In this document: piece by piece, positions 14,865 through 21,103 of the stretch
Numbering within the stretch: position 1 is the stretch's first letter
How the letters are laid out: the number at the start of each line of letters is the position of its first letter
IMG/VR virus record: IMGVR_UViG_3300048592_000400
Coordinates: 1-23,632 of that record
Length of the DNA: 23,632 nt
Strand: one strand, 5' to 3'
Origin: a virus
Program-made: the position numbers and the translations under genes
The notes under the pieces: model-generated
Told to the model about the DNA's origin: nothing
Databases searched by the model: none
Seen by the model: the letters and a program-made list of their open reading frames with translations, nothing else

Positions 14865-14907
14865 CGGTCTACAGACCGACCGATTTCATTTCGGAACCAC
14901 CCCCCCC
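14865..14907. other. Candidate cos / packaging region between HNH and terminase genes
   Basis: The gap of about 70-115 bases between the packaging HNH gene and the small terminase subunit holds a run of eight C (14900-14907, G8 on the coding strand) and a perfect 6-2-6 inverted repeat CGGTCT AC AGACCG (14865-14878). In HK97-like phages with an HNH next to P27 terminase, cos lies in this gap. The sequence supports a specific protein site; that it is cos is inferred. Confidence 0.35.
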
Positions 14908-14917
14908 GTGCCCGGGC

Positions 14918-15271
14918 TCATCGGTGCCAGTGGTGGTGCGGGTCGAGCGGCGTGCCATCGACGTTGCAGCCGATGATCCGACCGTGCTCTTCAATCTGCT
15001 TCGTGGAGTCGTGGCAGCGCTTGCAAAGCGCCTGCCAATTGCCCGTCTCCCAGAACAGGCGCTGATCGCCCTTGTGGGGGATGACGTGGTCGACCACGGT
15101 GGCCTTCCTGAGGCGTCCACCCTCGCTGCACTTGGCACACAAAGGGTGGCGGCGCAGGAAGGTCTCTCGGGCCTTCCGCCACCGACGGTCATAGCCGCGC
15201 TTGGCTGCTGTCCTGCGATCGTCGCCGGCTACCTCAGAGGTATTGCGGCTCGCCATCGCCCTCGTCGTCAT
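14918..15271 (-). CDS. HNH endonuclease of the packaging module
   Basis: A 117-residue HNH nuclease (or 112 from the ATG at 15256, preceded by GAGGGC). Core motifs are HPLCAKCSEGGRL (first CxxC), ATVVDHVIPHKGDQ (catalytic DH), LFWETGNWQALCKRCHDSTK (N and second CxxC) and the tail DGTPLDPHHHW. Proteins of this type (HK97 gp74-like) directly precede P27 terminase genes and are needed with terminase for cos cleavage. The ATG at 15271 sits within the reading of the upstream small gene. It is therefore considered part of the DNA packaging machine, unlike the homing-type HNH genes further upstream. Confidence 0.9.
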   Translation of the reverse strand: MTTRAMASRNTSEVAGDDRRTAAKRGYDRRWRKARETFLRRHPLCAKCSEGGRLRKATVVDHVIPHKGDQRLFWETGNWQALCKRCHDSTKQIEEHGRIIGCNVDGTPLDPHHHWHR

Positions 15272-15464
15272 TGCCCGCCAGTGCCTCCACCAGCGCCATG
15301 TTCGCTGCCACCAGCTGGGGCAGCAGTTCCGCCAGCCGCTCCATCGCTTCCGCCTGCCGGGTCAGGCTGGCTACGAGGGGCTGGCATACGCTGCACGAGC
15401 ATGGCAAGGCGTCGTTGTTCCCGCTGCTCGAGCCAGCGCACGAGCTTTCGTCTGCGCTCAACAC
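15234..15464 (-). CDS. Small helical protein of unknown function
   Basis: A 76-residue frame from GTG at 15464 (TTG at 15461 is also possible). A Cys/Ser-rich start includes CSCSVCQPLVASLTRQ, followed by an amphipathic helix EAMERLAELLPQLVAANMAL and an acidic tail EALAGNDDEGDGEPQYL. The third codon positions are G/C almost throughout, as in other genes here, which favours this frame over the overlapping 69-residue frame (15477-15268). No ribosome site is evident. Function unknown; its helix would suit a small lysis or assembly factor but there is no specific evidence. Confidence 0.5.
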   Translation of the reverse strand: MLSADESSCAGSSSGNNDALPCSCSVCQPLVASLTRQAEAMERLAELLPQLVAANMALVEALAGNDDEGDGEPQYL

Positions 15465-15480
15465 AGCCGCAGGCCATTGG

Positions 15481-16077
15481 TCACGCAGCTGCGCACTTGG
15501 CCACGATCACAGCATCAGCCGGCAGCTTCTGCCCACGCTTGTTGAGCTGCACCGCAGACGCATCGACGACGTGCCAGTCGGCGCGCTTCTTGTCCAGCTT
15601 CAGCTCACCGCAAGGCGTACCGAGCGCTACCGTACCGACCTTGAGGCCAAGGCCCCAGCGCGTCATCACCTTGGCCACGGTCTCGACAGTAACGATCGTG
15701 GGCGGATTCGGCGGCGGGAACGCGATGACCTTGGTGGCGATGCCGGACGGGCCGGACTCCTGGTTACCAGCGGCCACCGTCGTGCGCGTGTAGGCGCGGA
15801 AGCAGTGCGTGCCAGGCGCGAACCCGCTGATCGTGGTCGTGGTCGCAGGGGCCGGGACGGTCACCTGGCCAGCCACCGTGCCGAACGCGGTGCCGGCGCA
15901 GCTGCCGTACTCGACGCGCGTGCTGGCGATCTGGTTGAGCGCGAGGGCGCTGCCGTCGGTGAACTGCGTCGGGTGCGTCCAGGAGACCGTGACGTTCGCG
16001 GCCAGCAGCGGGCCCGAGAACGACAGCAGCAACAGCACGCCGAGGAACAGGCGGAACTCAGGGCTTAGGCTTCGCAT
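15481..16077 (-). CDS. Secreted fibronectin-III-like protein
   Basis: A 198-residue protein with a signal peptide (basic start MRSLSPEFR, hydrophobic LFLGVLLLLSFSGPLLA, cleavage probably after Ala26). The mature part begins NVTVSWTHPTQFTDGSAL and has STRVEYGSCAG, ATTTTISGFAPGTHCFRAYT and ATKVIAFPPPNPP, the pattern of one fibronectin type III domain with a likely Cys pair. A basic C-terminal domain follows (about 125-198). It is the first gene after the late terminator and lies where lambdoid phages keep lysis genes. An exported Fn3 protein is not a lysin; adhesion, envelope alteration or a virion part are possible. Confidence 0.65.
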   Translation of the reverse strand: MRSLSPEFRLFLGVLLLLSFSGPLLAANVTVSWTHPTQFTDGSALALNQIASTRVEYGSCAGTAFGTVAGQVTVPAPATTTTISGFAPGTHCFRAYTRTTVAAGNQESGPSGIATKVIAFPPPNPPTIVTVETVAKVMTRWGLGLKVGTVALGTPCGELKLDKKRADWHVVDASAVQLNKRGQKLPADAVIVAKCAAA

Positions 16078-16163
16078 GGCGACCTCGCAATAGATCCGGT
16101 CCCGAGCGCAGGCTCAGGTTCCAGGAGACATTTGTGGCGTGTGCCTGGTGGGACCGGGTGTAC

Positions 16164-16187
16164 AAAAAACGCCGCCCGAAGGCGGCG
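16164..16187 (-). terminator. Intrinsic terminator after the late regulator gene
   Basis: Perfect 7-bp stem CGCCGCC / GGCGGCG with a CGAA tetraloop in forward reading (16170-16187), TTCG on the transcribed strand, followed in the minus direction by TTTTTT (16169-16164). This is a strong rho-independent terminator between the late regulator (stop 16228) and the late genes (first start 16077). It resembles the lambda Q-tR' arrangement. The rest of the 150-base gap (16078-16227) shows only a short GACGT TG ACGTC inverted repeat at 16190-16201 and no convincing promoter. Confidence 0.88.
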
Positions 16188-16227
16188 AAGACGTTGACGT
16201 CGGGAGAGTGACGACAACAGGGGGAGT

Positions 16228-16734
16228 TCACGCGGCAGGCTCACAGGGTGAGCCTAGCTTCACGGATTCAACCATCTGCGACCGGGCTTGATATAGAACT
16301 TTCGTGTCTAGAGTCAGGCAGGTACGGATGCAGGCCTTGGCCGTGTCGCGCCGGTGGTAGTACTCGGCGAGGCTCAGGCCGAGGCGCTGGGCGATGGTCT
16401 GCTGCTTGCTGGGTCGCTTCAGTCGCTCCCAGGTGGTCTGGTCGTAACAGCGGCCGATGTAGTGATGCCAGATCAGGTCACGCTGGCCGGCGGGCATGGT
16501 CTTCAGCACGACGGCGACGACGAGACCTGTGCCGAGGAACACCTCGGGCCAGCTGCGGCCGTGCTCGGTATTTGAGGCGGCCGCGTCGGCGAGCTCGCGC
16601 ACTCGGCCCAGCGTGCAGGACATCGGGCCGATGTAGCGGCCGGCGCGATCCGGAGCCCGCTTGAAGTTCGCGACCCACTGCCACGCCCAGGCCGAGCAGG
16701 CGATATCGACGTCGTCCTCGTGCCAGCGGGCCAT
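16228..16734 (-). CDS. Sigma-region-4-like protein, probable late gene regulator
   Basis: A 168-residue protein. The core reads VVLKTMPAGQRDLIWHHYIG (76-95), KQQTIAQRLGLSLAEYYHRR (110-129) and TAKACIRTCL (131-140): the L-x-x-L/M-P-x-x-x-R-x-x-I-x-x-x-Y followed by Q-x-x-I-A-x-x-L-G-x-S-x-x-x-Y layout of sigma-70 region 4 and of ArpU/RinA/Q-like phage late regulators. It lies last in the early leftward operon and just before a strong terminator that precedes the late genes. Antitermination or late promoter activation are both possible; the sequence does not decide. ATG overlaps the upstream stop (TGATG). Confidence 0.6.
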   Translation of the reverse strand: MARWHEDDVDIACSAWAWQWVANFKRAPDRAGRYIGPMSCTLGRVRELADAAASNTEHGRSWPEVFLGTGLVVAVVLKTMPAGQRDLIWHHYIGRCYDQTTWERLKRPSKQQTIAQRLGLSLAEYYHRRDTAKACIRTCLTLDTKVLYQARSQMVESVKLGSPCEPAA

Positions 16735-16946
16735 CAGCGATCCCTCCGCAGGAATCGCTTGGGAGGCCGGCTGCCCAGGTAATCGCGCGCGGTCTGCGGG
16801 CTCACGCCCCAGCGACCCGCCAAGTCCTTCAGCCCTTCCCCGCAGATCCGCACCCGGAACGGCAGCGATTCCAGGATGCTGCGGATCGTGAGCATCTCGC
16901 CTATGTGTTCAGCCTTGATGGCGGGCGGGCGGCCGTACCACTTCAC
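16734..16946 (-). CDS. Small helix-turn-helix protein
   Basis: A 70-residue basic protein starting GTG at 16946 (GTGA overlap with the HNH gene). The middle, LTIRSILESLPFRVRICGEG, leads to LKDLAGRWGVSPQTARDYLG (39-58), which reads as a helix-turn-helix with a turn at WGVSP, and a basic tail PPKRFLRRDR. DNA binding is inferred. It is linked by overlap to the late regulator next to it, so the two may work together. No named family is recognised. Confidence 0.6.
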   Translation of the reverse strand: MKWYGRPPAIKAEHIGEMLTIRSILESLPFRVRICGEGLKDLAGRWGVSPQTARDYLGSRPPKRFLRRDR

Positions 16947-17449
16947 GGCGCTGCACTCAGGTAATCATTGATCGCAGCTTGCGCGCGTCTCCGTACTCCC
17001 CTATCGCGATCGCACTGTCTGCACCTACGACCACCGTCGGATCGGGTCAGGACGTTATCCGGAGTGAGCGGGTGTCCGTGTCGGCAATGTGAATTTCTGG
17101 ATCGCCAATGGTCAACGCCTACGAACCTGGGCGGGATAGTCGCCCGGCCCTTGGCCTGGCAGTCCATCCTGTTCTGCTTCGGGGTGCCGAGCCAGAGGTG
17201 GGCTGGATTAACGCACGACGGATTATCGCAGGAGTGGCACACGACCATTCCCGGAGGAACATCGCGGCCGGTGGACAGTCTCCAGGAGAATCGGTGCGCA
17301 CCGTCGCGGGCTTTTCCATCCCAGAAGTGACCATATCCGGCCTTTCTCTTGGACGCGAGCCATAACCAACACTCGTCGTCAGAGCGCCGGGCGACGTACT
17401 TCCAAAACCGCTGCTCCGGTGATCCCCTTGCTCTTCGGTTAATGCTCAC
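16943..17449 (-). CDS. HNH endonuclease (HNH_3 type)
   Basis: A 168-residue nuclease of the type common as free-standing phage homing endonucleases. The N-terminal strand ECWLWLASKRKAGYGHFWDG and RDGAHRFSW (catalytic region, His52) are followed by VVCHSCDNPSCVNPAHLWLG and TPKQNRMD (70-97), the C-x-x-x-x-C-x-N-P-x-H-L family signature. The C-terminus has CRHGHPLTPDNVL and RRCRQCDRDRG, a probable second zinc-binding site (122-146). GTG start overlapping the VRR-NUC stop (GTGA). No intron or split gene is seen nearby, so a homing target is not identified. Confidence 0.88.
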   Translation of the reverse strand: MSINRRARGSPEQRFWKYVARRSDDECWLWLASKRKAGYGHFWDGKARDGAHRFSWRLSTGRDVPPGMVVCHSCDNPSCVNPAHLWLGTPKQNRMDCQAKGRATIPPRFVGVDHWRSRNSHCRHGHPLTPDNVLTRSDGGRRCRQCDRDRGVRRRAQAAINDYLSAAP

Positions 17450-17841
17450 AGCTTCGCTCTCACGACTACGTGCATATCGCTCTTCTGGAGATATCGCAGA
17501 ATGTCGGCAGCCGCTTCAGCCCAATGCCAATAGGTTTGAACGTAGTGGCCGAATGACCGGAGCTTTGCGTGCTGCTCGAGCTGGCGCTCCGTCGGCTTGT
17601 TCTTGCCAACCTTCAATTCCCACCAGCCGCAGACGTAGGGGCCTGCTGAGACGTACAAGAGCAGATCAGGCAATCCGTCTTGCACTCCCATCGCCTTGAA
17701 TCGGCCGGCTTCGGCGCGCGTGCGATATCCGCCGGCGGGGTAATGAGCGAGCACGTCAGAGAGCAGCCACGGACCCACGTTCACGAGCGCGGCCCAGCGC
17801 ATCAGCGCGATCTGCTCCTGGTCCTCGAGGTGGCGTCGCAT
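17446..17841 (-). CDS. VRR-NUC domain nuclease
   Basis: A 131-residue nuclease. The core runs EAGRFKAMGVQDGLPDLLLY (44-63), with Gly-x-x-x-G-x-P-D carrying Asp59, then VCGWWELKVGKNKPTERQLE (Glu75, Lys77, Gln87) and HAKLRSFGHYVQTYWHWAEA. This PD ... E-x-K ... Q order defines VRR-NUC, a stand-alone phage PD-(D/E)XK subgroup with structure-selective or replication-repair roles. The ATG shares a base with the TGA of a 42-residue membrane protein (TGATG), choosing this start. Longer frames to 18099 are shadow sequence of the upstream gene. The active site looks intact. Confidence 0.85.
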   Translation of the reverse strand: MRRHLEDQEQIALMRWAALVNVGPWLLSDVLAHYPAGGYRTRAEAGRFKAMGVQDGLPDLLLYVSAGPYVCGWWELKVGKNKPTERQLEQHAKLRSFGHYVQTYWHWAEAAADILRYLQKSDMHVVVRAKL

Positions 17842-17969
17842 CAGGCGAAGATCCGCCAGATCATCCAGGCGAGGGCGCCGATCGACGCCGTGATCCACAG
17901 CGAGTTGATGATGCCGGTGACGAACCGGCGGCCATTGTCGAAGTCGTCGTGCTGGTCGGGGTCTTGCAT
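17841..17969 (-). CDS. Small single-span membrane protein (42 aa)
   Basis: A 42-residue frame, MQDPDQHDDFDNGRRFVTGI followed by INSLWITASIGALAWMIWRI and FA. An acidic start and basic GRR precede one membrane span (about residues 16-40), giving an N-in topology by the positive-inside rule. Both ends overlap neighbours by one base (TGATG at 17971-17967 and 17843-17839), which supports real translation despite the size. Short membrane proteins of this form are common in phage early operons (host takeover, exclusion), but the role is unknown. Confidence 0.6.
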   Translation of the reverse strand: MQDPDQHDDFDNGRRFVTGIINSLWITASIGALAWMIWRIFA

Positions 17970-18334
17970 CACGGCTCCCTGTGGACGGCGTACCAGGTGC
18001 TCTGGGGTCGGCGATTGATCGTGCAGTCCCTGGGCGGGCCACGGCGGACGTGCACGGGCTGAAGCTCTGGCAAACGGCGACTGACGGCATAGCGGTCAAG
18101 CCCGGCCAGGTGCGCGAGCTCCACTGCGGTCTTGCCCGGGTGAGCCCGTACGGCCTCCAGGACGGCGCGCTGCTGCTTGCCGAGCTCGCCCGAGCGTCGG
18201 ATGCCCTCCGCGGCCTGGTGGCTCGTCTGCGGGTCTCTGCGGCGCGCTCGCGGCGTATCGGCGAGCAATCCCCTGGTGCCGCGCTTGCGTTCGGCCTGGG
18301 CGTCGCTGAGCCAATCCACCTGCAGCTGGCTCAT
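17969..18334 (-). CDS. Winged helix-turn-helix protein
   Basis: A 121-residue protein starting at the ATG that overlaps the previous stop (ATGA, 18334-18331). Its N-terminal third is basic and probably flexible (QAERKRGTRGLLADTPRARR). Residues 51-92, with LGKQQRAVLEAVRAHPGKTA and VELAHLAGLDRYAVSRRLPE, form a MarR-like winged helix: Q-x-x-V-L-x-A-V-R ... T-A-x-E-L-A-x-x-x-G-L-D-R-x-A-V-x-R-R-L. The wing is probably at 93-117 (VHVRRGPPRDCTINRRPQST). A DNA-binding regulator or replication/packaging accessory is likely; similar small winged-helix proteins occur in phage middle regions. Confidence 0.7.
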   Translation of the reverse strand: MSQLQVDWLSDAQAERKRGTRGLLADTPRARRRDPQTSHQAAEGIRRSGELGKQQRAVLEAVRAHPGKTAVELAHLAGLDRYAVSRRLPELQPVHVRRGPPRDCTINRRPQSTWYAVHREP

Positions 18335-18588
18335 GGGGCGAGCCTGGCTCGTCGCGCGCGGTGGGCGTTGAACTCGAAATACGACTGCGCTGGCAAGCCG
18401 GGTGGCGCGGGGTGACGGATCTTTGCGGGTGCGGTAATCGTCACTCGATGGGGCAGCAGCGTGAGCGTCGCCTCGTTGGCTCTGTCGACAGCGGCCTCGA
18501 ATTGAACGGCAGAGACCTGGATCAGCTCGCCGTCGAGCCACACGTTGCCGCGGCCGTGACTGGTCATTTCAATTCGCAGTTCGCTCAT
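18331..18588 (-). CDS. Hypothetical protein (85 aa)
   Basis: An 85-residue protein beginning MSELRIEMTSHGRGNVWLDG. The first half looks like a beta hairpin domain (RIEMTSHGRGNVWLDGELIQ) followed by a helix VQFEAAVDRANEATLTLLP. The second half, rich in Pro and Arg (HRARRARLAP end), is likely disordered. It is chained by four-base overlaps to both neighbours. No function is recognised. A longer frame to 18891 is a shadow of the neighbouring genes. Confidence 0.55.
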   Translation of the reverse strand: MSELRIEMTSHGRGNVWLDGELIQVSAVQFEAAVDRANEATLTLLPHRVTITAPAKIRHPAPPGLPAQSYFEFNAHRARRARLAP

Positions 18589-18830
18589 GCCCGCTCCTGT
18601 GCCGAACACTCGGCGAACCAGCCCTCGAGCCAGGTCGGATGCAGCCAGGCCGGGAAGCGCCGCGACCACTCGCGCCAGCGGGCCGTCAGGGCGCGCTGCT
18701 CGGTCTGGGACGGCAGGTATCTCGGGTTGATCACCATGCCCTCGCGGTTCGTCGGCATGGCGGCGTGCGCCTTCCGGACGTCGTCTGACCAGCGATCGAA
18801 CGGCGCCCGGTAAGGGTTCTGGCGGTTCAC
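18585..18830 (-). CDS. Hypothetical protein (81 aa)
   Basis: An 81-residue protein. GTG at 18830 overlaps the upstream TGA as GTGA, giving the start VNRQNPYRAPFDRWSDDVRK. It is Arg/Trp-rich: YLPSQTEQRALTARWREWSR and FPAWLHPTWLEGWFAECSAQ follow. The spacing of aromatic residues is suggestive of a compact helical protein. I recognise no family. Its size, overlaps and composition are like other small early phage genes. Confidence 0.55.
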   Translation of the reverse strand: MNRQNPYRAPFDRWSDDVRKAHAAMPTNREGMVINPRYLPSQTEQRALTARWREWSRRFPAWLHPTWLEGWFAECSAQERA

Positions 18831-19144
18831 GGATTGGCCTCCGCGTGTTTGGCTGCCACCAGGCGCGCTCCCCTCGCCGAGAGAAACCCACCGATCAGGC
18901 TCGGCGTCGGCTTGCGACCATTCACCAGCGGGTGCCGGCGCCACAACAGGAAGATCTTGGCCTCGGGGTCCTCCGCGATCGACCTCGCCGACCAGGTGAT
19001 CGTGTAGCGGCCGCAGAAGGACTCCTTGACCCACGCGAGGATCTTGCTGGGGTCCTGCGGATCCGGGATGTCACGCCACGCAGCGCTCACACGCAGATCG
19101 GGCTGCACGAGGTCCTGGCTGAAGAGGTCGGGGCTCGTGCTCAT
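18827..19144 (-). CDS. Hypothetical protein (105 aa)
   Basis: A 105-residue protein starting MSTSPDLFSQDLVQPDLRVS. The middle, AAWRDIPDPQDPSKILAWVK and ESFCGRYTITWSARSIAEDP, and the end LVAAKHAEANP show mixed alpha/beta content without recognisable motif. The ATG overlaps the HNH gene stop (ATGA). It is one of a set of three unknown small genes between the HNH gene and the winged-helix gene; they may be phage-specific host takeover factors. Confidence 0.55.
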   Translation of the reverse strand: MSTSPDLFSQDLVQPDLRVSAAWRDIPDPQDPSKILAWVKESFCGRYTITWSARSIAEDPEAKIFLLWRRHPLVNGRKPTPSLIGGFLSARGARLVAAKHAEANP

Positions 19145-19701
19145 TCGACAGCGTCCGGATCAGACTGACGCATGCAGTACGAGAGGATGTCTGACTTTCG
19201 GACCTGTGCTCGTCCATCGCCGATGTGCTCAGCAACCTTCCAGGCAGCAGCGTCGTCGGAATTGTTGCGTAGCCCGTTCACCGCATCGGCGAGGCCCTTT
19301 ACCCACTCTCCGCCTGATGGTCCAAGCAGACCGTGCCAGCCTTTTCCCTTGAAGCCGCTTGGAAGCGGCACATCTGAGTCGGCTGGCACCGCCACCAGAG
19401 ATGAAATGGCGAGCGCGTACCCAGTGACGCGGTCAAGACCAATTGCAGTGAGGCCAGCTAGAACGCCGTTCAGCTCGTCTCGGCGGTCGTGCCAATGAAG
19501 GTGACATGCGTCACACAGGCAGATGAGTTGGCTGTCGTCGTAGTCCCAAGGATCTTTCCCTTTGATGTATTCGAGGTGGTGCGCGTGCAGCGGACTCGTG
19601 GCGTCGGAGCAGTACGCGCACGCGAAATTCGCCGACTGGAATACATCGAGTCGCCGCTTCTGCCAGCGGGGATCTTTCAGCTTTTCGAAATAGCTGCTCA
19701 T
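19141..19701 (-). CDS. HNH endonuclease-like protein
   Basis: A 186-residue protein with an N-terminal HNH/zinc domain: PRWQKRRLDVFQSANFACAY (CxxC start at 28/31), SPLHAHHLEYIKGKDPWDY (His cluster 39-42) and LICLCDACHLHWHDRRDEL (CxxC at 63/66). The second half (about 80-186) is different: LAGLTAIGLDRVTGYALAIS and later ADAVNGLRNNSDDAAAWKVA are helical and not typical of HNH domains. The protein may be a nuclease with an extra DNA- or partner-binding domain. ATG overlaps the previous stop (ATGA). Confidence 0.75.
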   Translation of the reverse strand: MSSYFEKLKDPRWQKRRLDVFQSANFACAYCSDATSPLHAHHLEYIKGKDPWDYDDSQLICLCDACHLHWHDRRDELNGVLAGLTAIGLDRVTGYALAISSLVAVPADSDVPLPSGFKGKGWHGLLGPSGGEWVKGLADAVNGLRNNSDDAAAWKVAEHIGDGRAQVRKSDILSYCMRQSDPDAVE

Positions 19702-20066
19702 TCCGGAAACACGAACGAGGTGTCGAAGCTCTCTGCGTCCAGGCTGAGCCGCAGCTGGGCGAGCTCGCGAGACTGCCGCTCCTGCCAGGTCTCCGACTCG
19801 CGGTCGTCGGTGGCGATCATGAGCAGGTCAAGGACATGGCTGACGGCCTCGCCGTCGAGTTCGAGCACGAACGCCTGATCGTCGGGATCGAAGTGCACCT
19901 GCCCCTTCGGGATGAACCCGTGCGCCTCGAGCTGCAGCAGTTTCTGCACGTCTCGGATGCGCGCAGGTGGGATGGTCAATCGGATACTCGCGCTCGCCAC
20001 GGTCGCCCCCATGATTCGCAGGTTCTCGATTTCATGATCCACGCTCAGCGCTCCGTGGCCGTTCAC
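19698..20066 (-). CDS. Hypothetical protein (122 aa)
   Basis: A 122-residue protein with a GTG start overlapping the previous stop (GTGA). It contains ASASIRLTIPPARIRDVQKL, LQLEAHGFIPKGQVHFDPDD and QAFVLELDGEAVSHVLDLLM, with an acidic Ser/Glu-rich C-terminus ending SFDTSFVFPE. A beta-alpha-beta domain is plausible but no family is recognised. It lies between the PD-(D/E)XK-like and HNH genes, so it may belong to the nuclease block. Confidence 0.55.
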   Translation of the reverse strand: MNGHGALSVDHEIENLRIMGATVASASIRLTIPPARIRDVQKLLQLEAHGFIPKGQVHFDPDDQAFVLELDGEAVSHVLDLLMIATDDRESETWQERQSRELAQLRLSLDAESFDTSFVFPE

Positions 20067-20434
20067 TCGAATGACTCACTGACCAAGCCGACGATGACCA
20101 GGTCACCGGGCGTCTGCAGGTCGAAGGCCGGGTTCGGGTTTCGCAGTGCGATCACGCGGATCCAATCCCGCGATCGCAGCTTCACGACCGACTTCCTGCG
20201 CGGCCGCTCTCGATCGACTTCGATGGCGACCTCCTGACCACAGCAGCTGGCAACCACGTCGACTCGCCCTCCCCTTCCGTCGCCGCGCGTCGGTACACGC
20301 ACCTCGCGCTGCACTTCCCATCCGTCGTCGGCGAGCACCTCGGCGATGCACCGCTGGGCCGCTCCTGCATCGTCTGGAACGCTCAGCCCGCTCAATCGCC
20401 CCATGACTCTCCGGACTGCTTCTTCTCTCTCCAC
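20063..20434 (-). CDS. PD-(D/E)XK nuclease-like protein
   Basis: A 123-residue protein. The fold is suggested by a helix (AAQRCIAEVLADDGWEV), a strand pair REVRVPTRGDGRGGRVDVVA with Asp59, CGQEVAIEVDRERPRRKSVV with Glu72 and Asp74, then KLRSRDWIRVIALR. The order D-x12-E-x-D with nearby Lys81/Lys85 matches a PD-(D/E)XK core in which the usual Lys after E-x is replaced by Asp, so activity is uncertain. GTG start with AGGAG at a six-base spacing is clear (20434). It is the first gene after a 213-base non-coding gap. Confidence 0.6.
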   Translation of the reverse strand: MEREEAVRRVMGRLSGLSVPDDAGAAQRCIAEVLADDGWEVQREVRVPTRGDGRGGRVDVVASCCGQEVAIEVDRERPRRKSVVKLRSRDWIRVIALRNPNPAFDLQTPGDLVIVGLVSESFE

Positions 20435-20506
20435 TCCGGTCTCCTGTCGCCGTAGATCGGACGGAATTCGCCCTTACCCGTTGCGCCTGAGCGCGCGAGG
20501 TAGGGA

Positions 20507-20540
20507 CGAAACCGTCACCTGCCACCGTGAGTCGGTTTCG
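20507..20540. repeat. Inverted repeat in the 213-base gap 20435-20647
   Basis: CGAAACCG TCAC (20507-20518) pairs with GTGA and CGGTTTCG (20527-20530, 20533-20540), a 12-bp stem with a 2-base bulge and an 8-base loop. The gap also has a GGCCC/GGGCC hairpin near 20606-20623 without a U tract in either direction. No convincing gene is present. The repeat could be an operator, a transcript structure or a pause site; it is not a canonical terminator. Confidence 0.4.
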
Positions 20541-20647
20541 CCGGACGGGAGCTGTTTTTGGTGCCCTCCCGCTACCGGAGCAACGCCCGGCACCCGCCAG
20601 ATTTTTAGGCCCGTAGCGAGGGGCCGAGACTTACGGTCGAGCAGCGC

Positions 20648-21103
20648 TCAGCCGTGCCTCCCTGAGGCGCCCTCGCCCGGAGAAAAAGGCAAAATCTTGT
20701 TCGCCTTCTGCAAATTGCAGGGCCGACATAGCACCTGAAGGTTTGACAATTCACTGCTGCCGCCGGCATTCACGGGGATGACGTGATCGATGTGCAGATG
20801 ATCGATTCCCGGCTCTGCACCGCAGCTTTTGCACTTGAGCCCATCGCGGGCGAAGACGGCATTTTTCTGCCGCTGAGATAAGTGCCTGCGGCGCGATCGT
20901 TGTTGCCGCTCTTCCGTGTTCTTCTGCTCGGCGTGCAGCAACGCCACAAATGAAAGCTCGTCAGCGACCCACTTGGCCAACACGTCGCGCACGAGCACCG
21001 ATTTGTCGACTCCCAGAGCCTTGCTCTTGGCCGTCAGGACCACGTCGATTTCAATCGTGACCTTCGTCCGCAGATCGATATTCGTCAGATTCTTGCCTGT
21101 CAT
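20648..21103 (-). CDS. Ribbon-helix-helix plus HNH endonuclease
   Basis: A 151-residue two-domain protein. Residues 14-52 (KVTIEIDVVLTAKSKALGVD and KSVLVRDVLAKWVADEL) look like a ribbon-helix-helix module that would bind DNA. Residues 80-135 form an HNH/treble-clef nuclease, with LKCKSCGAEPGI (CxxC at 91/94), DHLHIDHVIPVNAGGSS (His107), NLQVLCRPCNLQKANK (CxxC at 126/129 and Asn130). The ATG at 21103 overlaps the stop of the upstream gene (ATGA). That upstream gene encodes a related ribbon-helix-helix module without the nuclease. Specificity by the N-terminal module is inferred. Confidence 0.75.
   Translation of the reverse strand: MTGKNLTNIDLRTKVTIEIDVVLTAKSKALGVDKSVLVRDVLAKWVADELSFVALLHAEQKNTEERQQRSRRRHLSQRQKNAVFARDGLKCKSCGAEPGIDHLHIDHVIPVNAGGSSELSNLQVLCRPCNLQKANKILPFSPGEGASGRHG

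Noticed and set aside
20103-20525. 140-codon minus-strand frame overlapping the PD-(D/E)XK-like gene
   Set aside because: Arg/Ser-rich shadow in another frame; the 123-residue frame has a ribosome site and a sensible fold.
20474-20593. 39-residue frame starting GTG 20593 in the 213-base gap
   Set aside because: No ribosome site, no overlap with neighbours, irregular third-position composition and no recognisable sequence.
20606-20623. GGCCC/GGGCC hairpin considered as terminator
   Set aside because: Five-base stem and no U tract in either direction.
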